Shown here one piece after another: positions 36,871 through 44,517 of a stretch of DNA of 49,130 nt (the stretch's first letter is position 1; each line of letters opens with the position of its first letter). The DNA is from Betaproteobacteria bacterium RIFCSPLOWO2_12_FULL_62_58 (lineage in GTDB: Bacteria; Pseudomonadota; Gammaproteobacteria; Burkholderiales; SG8-41): the NCBI GenBank assembly GCA_001772005.1, contig MERI01000237.1:1-49130 (forward strand). The letters are read 5' to 3'. Below the pieces are notes generated by a model that was given only the letters and a program-made list of their open reading frames with translations, had not been told where the DNA came from and ran no database searches. A program made the translations under genes and the position numbers.

Positions 36871-37398
36871 TCAGTCCTGGCAGAACTTCGTGACGGGCAC
36901 CGGATCCTTATCGTCCTTGCCTTCCCAGAACATGAGCTTCGAATCGACGCCTTTGCTCACCAGATAGTCCTTAACCACCTTGGCGCGATCCTCATCGAGG
37001 CTGTTCTTCCCATCGGCGGCTTCAATGCGGTCGATGTGCCCTGCGATGATGACCGAACCGACAGTGGTCGGCCGCTTATCCCGACCGGCTCCCTCCGCCA
37101 ATGTCTTCACCAACTTGTCCAACTCAGCCTTGCCACCATCCTTGAGCACCGTCCCGCCGGGGTCCCACGCGCTATTGCCTTGCACAAGCACGCGCATTTG
37201 GGCCACCTCACGGCCGGGCTTTCCGGGTTGTGCCCCCGGCTTGGGCTTGGGCGGCGGCTTGACCTTGGTGCCACCGACTTCGACCGTGACCCGGCGATTC
37301 GGCTGCAAGCACTCAACCAGCTCCGGGCTCCCACCAATGGTGGCGCATCCCGACAGCAACGCCGCCGCCACGGCACATGCCAATGCTGACTTCTTCAT
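36871..37398 (-). CDS. OmpA-family outer-membrane lipoprotein
   Basis: A 175-residue protein. The lipoprotein signal peptide MKKSALACAVAAALLSGCAT has lipobox LLSGC with Cys18, so it should be lipid-anchored. A proline- and lysine-rich linker, KPPPKPKPGAQPGKPG (about residues 52-67), precedes an OmpA-C-like domain: VLKDGGKAELDKLVKTLAE, IIAGHIDRIEA (usually GHTD) and SLDEDRAKVVKDYLVSKGV (usually LSxxRAxxVxxYL). Such domains bind peptidoglycan. A strong gaggagg lies before the ATG. It is flanked by transporter genes with no obvious link to them. The His-Ile-Asp variant in the binding motif is slightly atypical. Confidence 0.85.
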   Translation of the reverse strand: MKKSALACAVAAALLSGCATIGGSPELVECLQPNRRVTVEVGGTKVKPPPKPKPGAQPGKPGREVAQMRVLVQGNSAWDPGGTVLKDGGKAELDKLVKTLAEGAGRDKRPTTVGSVIIAGHIDRIEAADGKNSLDEDRAKVVKDYLVSKGVDSKLMFWEGKDDKDPVPVTKFCQD

Positions 37399-38114
37399 TT
37401 GGACAACCTCCTCTAATGTTTTTTTGGAAGACTACGACGCACTCTGCGTGCGTCGCCGTTTCGATTTTACGGCGCAACGCGATGCAACAGCAAGTCACAG
37501 TTGTGAAAGTGCTGCTCACGAACGAGATGAAGCGCCAGATGAGGAGCGAAGGCCTGGAACCGGCCGCCGCCCCCTACTGACGACTGTCAGACGCGACGTG
37601 GAGAGGTGGAGGAGTGTGATCAAGGCCGCCCGGATCAAGCGCGCAGGCTGAACCGGTTTCCGGAGCCATCTTGCTGGCGCGCTCTTCACGCGCATGGCGG
37701 GCACCAACGTGTCGGGCCTCACCGCCAACTGGCAGGGTCTCCACTCCGGGCACGTTCGACCATCGCGGTACGTGGAATTGCGTACGCATGCCGACGAATT
37801 TTTTTCGCTGCATGGACTGGTCATACTCCGTCCTACCTATACGCCCTCAGGTATTTCATGTTACGTGATTGATTTTAAATGATGAAGTTTTGATTGCTTT
37901 CGGGCGATTTGCGGCCTTGATCCGATTGCTTCGCAAATCCAGGATGGCTGAATTCTCCGATCCAGTCGCGCGCCCGCTGTCGTTCAGCAAGAACCTTCCA
38001 TCAAACGGATATAAACCGCGAAGACGCCAATACCACAATAAGTAGACAAACGTACCAGAATTCAAAGCGGGAACCATCGCTCATCGCGTTCCATTAAGAC
38101 ACTTGGAGGAACCC
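37399..38114. other. 716-base region without a supported gene
   Basis: It holds the upstream region of the OmpA-like lipoprotein (37399-37440), a dispersed repeat copy at 37731-37829 listed separately, and an AT-rich stretch 37850-38110 just before the next Bug gene, probably its promoter region. A weak inverted repeat, gatttgcg/cgcaaatc, lies at 37906-37939. Short open frames here have no ribosome-binding sites or family features. Confidence 0.5.
37731..37829 (+). repeat. dispersed repeat, copy A (inverted relative to copy at 44363)
   Basis: About 99 bases match the reverse complement of 44363-44462 with roughly ten mismatches by eye, including an identical core of more than 25 bases around the gtacgtggaattgcgtacgc segment. 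The match fades outside these limits. It is not part of any recognised gene in either place. Confidence 0.75.
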
Positions 38115-39080
38115 ATGTTTTCGAGACTGAGCCGTGCGCTGATTGCATCCATCACGGTTCTGTTGCCGGCTGCTGTGCTGGCGCAGACGTATCCCACCAA
38201 GCCGATTCGCCTGATCGTTCCATTCGCGCCAGGGGGCACCAACGACATCCTGGCGCGCATGGTTGCGACGCACCTGAGCCAGACGCTGGGAGAGAACATG
38301 ATCGTGGACAATCGTCCTGGCTTCCAAGGGATTATCGGCACGGACCTCGCTGTAAAAGCGGCGCCAGACGGTTACACGCTGCTCATGGTGTCCTGGGCTT
38401 ACACTATGAACCCCGTGTTGGTAAAGCTGCCCTACGATCCACACAAGGCGCTGGAATTTGTCGCCAAGATCGGAGCGAGCTTTCTTGTGTTGAGCGTCGG
38501 ACCATCGCTGCCGGTCAACTCGGTCAAAGATCTGCTGGCCATAGCGAGAGACAAGCCCGGCGAGATCGTGTTGTCGAGTTCGGGGGGCTTCATGCACTTC
38601 GCCACGGTGCTGTTCACGAGTCTCTCGAAACAAAAATTCAACATCGTTCTCTACAAGGGCGGGTTCCCTGCCATGATGGACGTCATCGGGGGGCAGACCC
38701 ACGCAACCTTCGCCGTGAGCGTGCCTGCGCTCCCCCACCTGCGTTCGGGCAAGCTCAAGGGCATTGCGGTCGGCACCCTGAAGCGGGCTGAGTTGCTACC
38801 GGATCTTCCGACGCTCGATGAGGCGGGAATCAAGGGGTACGATGCCTCGAACTGGTATGCCATCGCAACTGCGTCCGGCACGCCGCGGGCGATCGTGATG
38901 AAACTGCACGACGAGATCGCCCGCTTCCTCACATCACCCGAGATGCAGAAACAGATGACCGCCATGGGTGCCGTGATCGACCTCAAGACGCCTGATGAGA
39001 TGCGCAAGATCATCCCGGTCGAGATCGCTAAGTGGGCCAAGGTCGCCATCGACGCTGGTATGCCGCGGGCCGATAAGTAG
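38115..39080 (+). CDS. Bug/TctC-family substrate-binding protein
   Basis: A 321-residue binding protein with signal peptide MFSRLSRALIASITVLLPAA ending near VLAQ, then TYPTKPIRLIVPFAPGGTND. Later landmarks are MIVDNRPGFQGIIG, APDGYTLLMVSWAY, LPVNSVKDLLAIARDKPG and HLRSGKLKGIAVGTLKRAEL. It is intact, with ggagga before ATG 38115, unlike the damaged Bug genes on either side. A hairpin-like segment follows at 39087-39118. Ligand unknown; no permease gene is on the same strand. Confidence 0.93.
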   Translation: MFSRLSRALIASITVLLPAAVLAQTYPTKPIRLIVPFAPGGTNDILARMVATHLSQTLGENMIVDNRPGFQGIIGTDLAVKAAPDGYTLLMVSWAYTMNPVLVKLPYDPHKALEFVAKIGASFLVLSVGPSLPVNSVKDLLAIARDKPGEIVLSSSGGFMHFATVLFTSLSKQKFNIVLYKGGFPAMMDVIGGQTHATFAVSVPALPHLRSGKLKGIAVGTLKRAELLPDLPTLDEAGIKGYDASNWYAIATASGTPRAIVMKLHDEIARFLTSPEMQKQMTAMGAVIDLKTPDEMRKIIPVEIAKWAKVAIDAGMPRADK

Positions 39081-39086
39081 GTCAAA

Positions 39087-39118
39087 GGGGGACGCACACG
39101 GAAGGCTGTGCGCGCCCC
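39087..39118 (+). terminator. imperfect GC hairpin after a Bug gene
   Basis: gggg-gacgcacac and gtgcg-cgcccc can pair around a 7-8 base loop, 7 bases after the stop. No T-run follows, so termination is uncertain. Confidence 0.3.
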
Positions 39119-39159
39119 GCGCGTGACTTGGTACGCCCGGGACTTCATGATTTGCCGCG

Positions 39160-39815
39160 ATGTCCGCGCCGGCGTCCTGCGCCATCGTGCTGGCTGCCAA
39201 CGCTGGGGCGCAGACCGCTTCGACAAGCTCAGGGCACGCTTGGCCCGCGCGCCCTATCCGCCTTATCGTGCCGTTCCCGCCAGGCGGCGCGACTGACGCG
39301 AACGCGAGGGCGCTGGCGAAAGAGGTGGAAAGCCTGCTCGGTCAGTCGCTGGTCATCGATAACCGTGGCGGGGCCAACGGCATTATCGGCGCGGAGATCG
39401 TCGCCAGGGCCGTGCCTGACGGCTACACCTTGCTGCACACCTCGGTTGCATTCGCGATCAACCCGAGTACCCACAAGAAGCTGCCTTTCAGTGTAAGCCG
39501 GCATTTTGCGCCGATCACGAACCCCGTCGTGGGACAGGGCTCTCTCTTAGCCGTCAATCCGTCAGTGCCGGCGCATTCCAGATGGACACCGGCTGGCATG
39601 CCTGGTTCGCACCCGCGAAAACCCCCGACAAGATCATCACCCGGATTTGCAGCGCGATACACAAAGCGCTTCAGTTGCCCGAGTTGCGCGAGTTTTATCT
39701 GGTGTCCGGCTACCAACCCACGGCGGATCCGCCAGCCCGGTTTCAGCAAAGTTTTCAAGCCGACCTCAAACGCTGGGGCGAGCTCGTGCGGCTGGCCAAA
39801 ATCGTGCCTAAATGA
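39160..39815 (+). pseudogene. Bug/TctC-family gene with internal deletion and frameshift
   Basis: The frame from 39160 encodes a shortened signal region, PIRLIVPFPPGGATDANARA, VIDNRGGANGIIG and AVPDGYTLLHTS, up to LLAVNPSVPAHS at about 39580. A different frame (39582-39815) then gives a genuine Bug C-terminus, MDTGWHAWFAPAKTPDKIIT to LAKIVPK. About 100 central residues (the VKELIALAK to LPDLPTxxE part) are missing at the junction near 39578. The sequence between signal peptide and mature start contains cttcgacaagctcaggg, which looks like a piece of a widespread intergenic repeat. This copy cannot make a functional binding protein. Confidence 0.85.
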
Positions 39816-39862
39816 CACGCGACATGTGTTTCACGCAAGCCGGCGCCGCGCTCCTGGCCCCA

Positions 39863-39922
39863 AGCGCGGAGCCGTTGACCAGCACTCCCGCGGAGTTCGC
39901 GGCGCTCATCGCGAAGGACTGG
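39863..39922 (+). pseudogene. short remnant of a Bug/TctC C-terminus
   Basis: The frame reads SAEPLTSTPAEFAALIAKDW, which matches the usual C-terminal helix region of Bug proteins (xAEPxxSTPAEFAAxI). It sits 48 bases after the end of the preceding pseudogene in a different context, so it is probably left from yet another copy. It is followed directly by a fragment of an unrelated gene. Confidence 0.5.
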
Positions 39923-39932
39923 CCGCCCGAAG

Positions 39933-40127
39933 CTGCGCCGGCAATGCACCTATCCGCTCACCGGCAAAGGGGGCGTCAGCGACGTCGTGACCGACCTCGC
40001 GCTGCTGCGCTGGGATAAGGATCGGTTCATCCTCGACGAAGTGGCGCCGGGGTTCACTCCCCGCGAGGTGCTCGAACTGACCGAGATGCAGATCACTGCG
40101 GCGCCGGACGTGAAAATAATGGAGTAA
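39933..40127 (+). pseudogene. C-terminal remnant of a CoA-transferase beta subunit
   Basis: Sixty-four residues, starting TYPLTGKGGVSDVVTDLALL after a few leading residues and ending EVLELTEMQITAAPDVKIME before TAA. This matches the C-terminus of family I CoA-transferase subunit B (3-oxoacid/glutaconate type), with its TxxPLTG, VVTDLAV and APGxTxxEV blocks. The N-terminal three quarters of the gene are absent and there is no start codon. The join to a Bug remnant 10 bases upstream indicates a deletion that fused two neighbouring genes. Confidence 0.75.
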
Positions 40128-40165
40128 AAGGGCCGCCAGGCGATGCTGCGGGCGAGCGGGCCGCT

Positions 40166-41668
40166 CTAGTTGAACGGCCAGGGCATGTCGACGAGAACCT
40201 GCAGGATTCCCTCCGGGTAGTCGAGCACCAGGACGCGGGACAGCAGGCTGAGCGCCAATACCGCGCCCGACGCCGCCAGCGCAGCCTTGGGCCACGCCAC
40301 CCGCGCCTTCACCCGCAGGAAAACGCTGATGTAGACGAATACGCCCAGCACGAAACCTAACACGGCGGCCGCCCCGAGCAGGCCGAGTAACCAGCCCTGG
40401 TAGTGCCACACCGAGTGCACCGGCCGTTCGTCGGCGGACCATTCGCGCTCGCTGTCGTGCAGCACGTACGACGGCCGGTTGCGCAAGACCCACGCGAATA
40501 CCGCCACCAGCAGGGCGAGCGTGATCAGCGCCACGGACAGCGGAAAGACCCGGGCGAGAAAGGTGAGATGGGTCATCTCGTAGATCGCGTACACGACGCA
40601 CGCGGTGATCAGGCCCAGGAAAATCAACTGCGGCGTTCGGGCAACGGGGGCGTGCGGCCCGTCCGGCGTCAACGGCCCCCGGGACCGTTTGAAGGTCACG
40701 GCGAGAATGATGGAAACGACGATCAGGGCGAGCATGACCTGCACGCCGGTGCGTTCCAGGAAACTCATGCCGTAGACCTGCACGGATTGGTAGACTGCGG
40801 CGTCGAGGCGAGTCGACAGCACGAAGCCGATCAGCAGCGCCGGCGGCGACCAACCGAAGCGTTTCATGTACACGCCGAGCGCCCCGAGCATCGTTCCGAT
40901 GGACGAGCAACGCACGACCAGCCATAGGTGCCGCAGCGTTTCCGCGAAGCCGCGCAGCGTGCCGGACCCGAGTTTCTGGGTCGAGGAGATCGTCACGCGC
41001 TTGCGCAGGATATCCACGACCTCCGGGATCGCGAACATGGCAAGGCCGACGATGACCACCGAAATGCCGTCGCTCAGGTTCACGGTGTCGAATGTAAGCC
41101 GGTCGTCACCGGTGGCGGGCGCCGCGCCAATGGTTCCGAGCAGCAACCCGACGCCGCAGGTCGCGAGGCCCTTCAACGCGCTGGCTCCAGTCAACATGCC
41201 GACCATGGACAGCGCGAGAATGATCAGCATCAGTTGCTCGCCGAAACCGACGCCCAGGATAATCGGCCGCGCGAAGTGGATCGCGAGCGTCAGGACCAGC
41301 GCCCCGAACAAGCCGCCCAGCATGGAAGCGGAGAACGCGGCGCCGAGGGCTCGCGCCGCCTCGCCGCGTTTCGCCAGGGGAAAACCATCGATGATGGTAG
41401 CCTGCGAGGACGAGCTCCCGGGTATCCCCATGAGCACAGCCGGGAAAGTATCCGCGGTGTTGTTGACGGCCATCAAGCCCGCCATCATCGCCAGCACCGG
41501 GATCGGATCCTTGCCGAAGACGAACGGCAGGAGCAGGGACAACATCGCGGTTCCGCCGAGGCCGGGCAGGATCCCGACGACCATGCCAAGCAGCACTCCC
41601 ATGCACAGGAAGAGGAAGTGCCGGACATCGAACAGCGACACGAGCGCCGCGAGAATGATATCTGGCAT
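40166..41668 (-). CDS. TctA-TctB fusion permease, apparently internally shortened
   Basis: A 500-residue membrane protein. Residues 1 to about 264 are the N-terminal part of TctA: GMVVGILPGLGGTAMLSLLLP, MGIPGSSSSQATIIDGFPLA and TGDDRLTFDTVNLSDGI. Residues 265 to about 325 match the very end of TctA (GVYMKRFGWSPPALLIGFVLS). Then follows a four-helix TctB-like part (IFLGLITACVVYAIYEMTHL to LVLDYPEGILQVL). The middle of TctA, normally about 100-130 residues with the second signature loop, seems missing at IGTMLGAL/GVYMKRF (about base 40876), without loss of frame. Intact TctA-TctB fusions are about 650 residues by my recollection. It lies 124 bases after a Bug gene in the same operon and is the only permease in the window. 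Confidence 0.85.
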   Translation of the reverse strand: MPDIILAALVSLFDVRHFLFLCMGVLLGMVVGILPGLGGTAMLSLLLPFVFGKDPIPVLAMMAGLMAVNNTADTFPAVLMGIPGSSSSQATIIDGFPLAKRGEAARALGAAFSASMLGGLFGALVLTLAIHFARPIILGVGFGEQLMLIILALSMVGMLTGASALKGLATCGVGLLLGTIGAAPATGDDRLTFDTVNLSDGISVVIVGLAMFAIPEVVDILRKRVTISSTQKLGSGTLRGFAETLRHLWLVVRCSSIGTMLGALGVYMKRFGWSPPALLIGFVLSTRLDAAVYQSVQVYGMSFLERTGVQVMLALIVVSIILAVTFKRSRGPLTPDGPHAPVARTPQLIFLGLITACVVYAIYEMTHLTFLARVFPLSVALITLALLVAVFAWVLRNRPSYVLHDSEREWSADERPVHSVWHYQGWLLGLLGAAAVLGFVLGVFVYISVFLRVKARVAWPKAALAASGAVLALSLLSRVLVLDYPEGILQVLVDMPWPFN

Positions 41669-41792
41669 GGGCCTGCCCGGTTGGAACGCGCGCTATCGTG
41701 GCCGCCGGGGCACTGTACTCCTGCAACCGGGCCGTGCGCGACGCGGCTTCAAGATTCGAGGAAAGTGCGCCGGGACAAGATCCGACGCGCGC

Positions 41793-42887
41793 TCAGAGCG
41801 TCACGTCATGCTTGGTCTTGAGAAAGTTCTTGAGCCATTCCCAGACCTCGGGCGAGAGCGTGGTCGCCGAGTTCATGATCGGGCGGGCCGACTCCCCGAT
41901 AAACTGCGGATAGCCCTCGATGACCTTCGCTGCGCTCGCTTCGAACTCGGGATCGTCGAGCGTCTTGCGTACCGCGGTGCGCCATGCTTCCATGATCGGC
42001 TGCGGCGTGCCGGCCGGCAGCAGGATCGACTTGTTGGCCATGACCCCCATCTGGAGGGTCGCCTTCCATGCCTCGTACGCCGGGCCCGAGGGCTTCTTGC
42101 CGTGCATGATCTCGTACACTTCCGCGAAGTTCGGCAGGTCCTTGAAGTTCGGGTCGCGCACGACGTTGCCCTTGTCGTCCAGGACACCGAGGCTGAACAG
42201 CGGCACCGCCTTGCCTGCCTTGACGAGCTGCGACGCGTTCTTCAGGAAAGCCGGCGTCGTATCGTAATTGATGTTGAACTCGCCGCGCTCGAACGCGAGG
42301 CGCACGGGGCCGCGGGCGATTCCCCAGACGTATTTCACGTTCAGGCCGAGTAGCTCGAAGAGCGTGGTCACCCGCATCTCGGCTCCGGTCGGGCCGCCGC
42401 CGCCGAACGTCAGCGCCTGGCCCCTGAGCTTGGCGATATCCTTGGCTGACTTTACCCCGAGCGCGGGCGACACGTAGACGACCGTGCCCTGCGGCGACAG
42501 GAGCAGAGGCTGCGTCTTGTTGAGCTCGAGCTCGAACTTGGACCGCTGGAATACGAAATTCATGACCGTGGACGACGAACAAACGAGCACGTGCAGCCCG
42601 TCCGGCTTGGCGCGGGCGTTGAACTGGTTCGCGCCCGTGATCGAGCCGCCGCCGGGCACGTTGCGTATGATGATGGTCGGATTCCCGGGCAGGTGCTTTT
42701 CAAGAAACGGCGCGAGCGCGCGGCTATAGACGTCGCTCCCGCCGCCCGGCGGGAAGGGCACGACGAATTCGATGCGCTTGCCCGCGAAATCGACTTTCTG
42801 CGCCGCCGCTTCCGCCACCGGCAAGCCGGCGAAGCAGGCAAACACACCAAGGAACAAGGCGCTTTTCGCTGAGATATGCAGCTTCAT
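41793..42887 (-). CDS. divergent Bug/TctC-family substrate-binding protein
   Basis: A 364-residue binding protein, longer than the usual 320. Signal peptide MKLHISAKSALFLGVFACFA ends near AEAAA; the mature part begins QKVDFAGKRIEFVVPFPPGGGSD. NVPGGGSITGANQF replaces the usual VDNRxGAGG, and GLHVLVCSSSTVMNFV and GEFNINYDTTPAFLKN are unlike the other copies here, so it belongs to a separate branch. A gaggagga sequence lies before the ATG. It is followed by the fusion permease on the same strand, so the two probably form the only complete-looking transporter operon of the region. Confidence 0.9.
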   Translation of the reverse strand: MKLHISAKSALFLGVFACFAGLPVAEAAAQKVDFAGKRIEFVVPFPPGGGSDVYSRALAPFLEKHLPGNPTIIIRNVPGGGSITGANQFNARAKPDGLHVLVCSSSTVMNFVFQRSKFELELNKTQPLLLSPQGTVVYVSPALGVKSAKDIAKLRGQALTFGGGGPTGAEMRVTTLFELLGLNVKYVWGIARGPVRLAFERGEFNINYDTTPAFLKNASQLVKAGKAVPLFSLGVLDDKGNVVRDPNFKDLPNFAEVYEIMHGKKPSGPAYEAWKATLQMGVMANKSILLPAGTPQPIMEAWRTAVRKTLDDPEFEASAAKVIEGYPQFIGESARPIMNSATTLSPEVWEWLKNFLKTKHDVTL

Positions 42888-42992
42888 GGGTTCCTCCTCG
42901 TTTGTTCAAGTCAATCCTGCCTTCAGGCGGCCATCGACATCCTGAAGCTGGCGTAGCTAGCCCCAACCCCGAGGGCGCCGGAACTCATGACG

Positions 42993-43097
42993 TTAGCCAA
43001 CCGGCAGCTTTTCCACGTCCAGGAGATCCTGGATGACCCTACTGGAACTCAGCGTGCCGCCGTCCGTCAGATCAACGCCCGCTAAAACTATCTTCAC
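42993..43097 (-). CDS. 34-residue open frame coupled to a Bug stop, possible gene remnant
   Basis: A GTG overlaps the TGA of the upstream Bug gene (GTGA) and opens a frame MKIVLAGVDLTDGGTLSSSR to ...DLLDVEKLPVG before TAA. The tight overlap and a hydrophobic beta-strand-like start (KIVLAG) suggest the first residues of a downstream enzyme that has been cut off. I do not recognise the family. It could also be chance. Confidence 0.3.
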   Translation of the reverse strand: MKIVLAGVDLTDGGTLSSSRVIQDLLDVEKLPVG

Positions 43098-44089
43098 TGG
43101 GTCTTGATGCCGACGTCTTTGATTATCTTCGCCCAGAACGCGTTTTGTTCCTGCATGAAGGAGGCGAAATCTTCCAGCGAGTCGCTGGTGATCTGCTGGG
43201 CACTCACCTTCTCGTAGCGCGCACCGACCCACGGGTCGTGAACCACCTTTTTCACGACGTCAACCAACTTGCCTATGATCGGTTTCGGCGTTCCCTTGGG
43301 CACGAAGATCCCCTGCCAGGAACCCAGGCTCAGCTCCGGGAACCCCGACTCGACCATGGTCGGGACATCCGGCAGAGCGGGGATTCTCCGTCTTGAGACC
43401 ACGGCGAGGATCTTGATTTTTCCCGAACCGGCAAACGGTACGAGTGACGCCGTCGTCACCATCGTGGCCGCGACTTCTCCTGAGATTGTCGCCACCGTAG
43501 AAGCACCCGCGCCGCCTTTGTAGGGAACATGCAAGAGCTTGATTCCGGCCTTCTTCATGAAAAATTCGAACGCCATCCGCTGGGCGCTGCCGTACCCCGC
43601 GGAGCCGTAAGAGAGCTTGCCAGAGTTGTCCTTCGCATAAGCGATGAACTCCTTGAGGTTCCCGACCGGGAGACCGCCATGCACACCCAGCGCACCGGGG
43701 ACATCGACCACCAGCGTGAGGCCGACAAAATCACGCAGTACCCGCACCGGGAAATTGGGAAACATGCTCGGGTTGATTCCCATGGAGCTGACATTGCCAA
43801 GCAAAAATGTGTAGCCATCGGGTGTTGCATCGGCCGCGGCTTTGACCCCGATGTTTCCCGAGGCGCCAGCACGGTTGTCAACCACCACCTGCTGGCCAAG
43901 CGCCTCGCTGAGTTTGGGCTGAAGGATGCGACCGATGAAGTCGGAGGCGCCACCGGGCGCATAAGGGATGATCATTCGCAGCGGTCGGCTGGGATATTCC
44001 TCGATCGACTCGCTGGGCTGCGCGTGCGCCGTCGCGACACTTGCGAGAGCAAAGACGGCAAGGCCGCGCAAAATCGTTATGAACTTCAT
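43094..44089 (-). CDS. Bug/TctC-family substrate-binding protein
   Basis: A 331-residue binding protein. Signal peptide MKFITILRGLAVFALASVAT ends near AHAQ, then a short insert SESIEEYPSRPLRMIIPYAPGGASDFIG. VVVDNRAGASGNIG, ATPDGYTFLLGN, LPVGNLKEFIAYAKDNSG and SGKIKILAVVSRRR are in the expected order. A gaggaga sequence precedes the ATG. It is the first gene of a minus-strand group that continues with another Bug gene and the fusion permease. Unlike its neighbours to the left it shows no damage. Confidence 0.93.
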   Translation of the reverse strand: MKFITILRGLAVFALASVATAHAQPSESIEEYPSRPLRMIIPYAPGGASDFIGRILQPKLSEALGQQVVVDNRAGASGNIGVKAAADATPDGYTFLLGNVSSMGINPSMFPNFPVRVLRDFVGLTLVVDVPGALGVHGGLPVGNLKEFIAYAKDNSGKLSYGSAGYGSAQRMAFEFFMKKAGIKLLHVPYKGGAGASTVATISGEVAATMVTTASLVPFAGSGKIKILAVVSRRRIPALPDVPTMVESGFPELSLGSWQGIFVPKGTPKPIIGKLVDVVKKVVHDPWVGARYEKVSAQQITSDSLEDFASFMQEQNAFWAKIIKDVGIKTQ

Positions 44090-44517
44090 GCTATGTTCTC
44101 CTCGATGATGGCGACACTGGCGCGGCAGCGCCTGTGCCAGGATCGGGTGTAAACCGACGACCGGCCAATGGCTCCGTCAGATCATCCCGATCACCTTCAT
44201 AAGCTTGCCGTACCGGTCATAGTCGGACTTCAGCCCCGATCGCTCCAACATCCGCCAGGGGTCGCTCCCGCCATGTGTCGAACCGGCGGCCGGCCGGCAA
44301 AATGCGCCGGCCGGCTGACGCGCCGCTTCCTCCTCCTCGGAGCCAGAACTTGGATGGCCAAAGCGAGTATGGCCAGTTCATGCGGCGAAAGAAATCCGTC
44401 GGCATGCGTACGCAATTCCACGTACTGCGATGGTGGAACATGCCCGGAATTGAGACCCTGCCGGAATTTGGCGTACGGGAGCGTGCTAGTATGAGCGCAC
44501 GCGAGGCGTGCGTGCCC
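44090..44517. other. 428-base region without a supported gene
   Basis: It contains dispersed repeat copy B (44363-44462). On the minus strand, an open stretch 44177-44251 reads MLERSGLKSDYDRYGKLMKV and four more residues, which looks like the tail of an unidentified protein; it has no supported beginning. The remainder probably holds the promoters of the Bug gene (minus) and the Kef-type antiporter (plus). Confidence 0.45.
44363..44462 (-). repeat. dispersed repeat, copy B
   Basis: Reverse-complement match to 37731-37829, about 90% by eye. It lies 55 bases upstream of the antiporter start and overlaps an open frame that would wrongly extend that gene to 44275. In neither copy is one reading frame clearly favoured by the mismatches, so it is more likely a non-coding or decayed element than part of a gene. 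Confidence 0.75.

Noticed and set aside
37906..37939. Inverted repeat gatttgcg/cgcaaatc as a terminator or operator
   Set aside because: Eight-base arms with an 18-base loop and no T-run; too weak to claim.
44177..44251. Minus-strand tail ending in GKLMKVIGMI as a named gene fragment
   Set aside because: Only about 24 residues with no confident family; reported only within the gap entry.
44275..44517. N-terminal extension of the Kef-type antiporter
   Set aside because: It is polar and arginine-rich, passes through a dispersed repeat, and the membrane protein starts normally at 44518.
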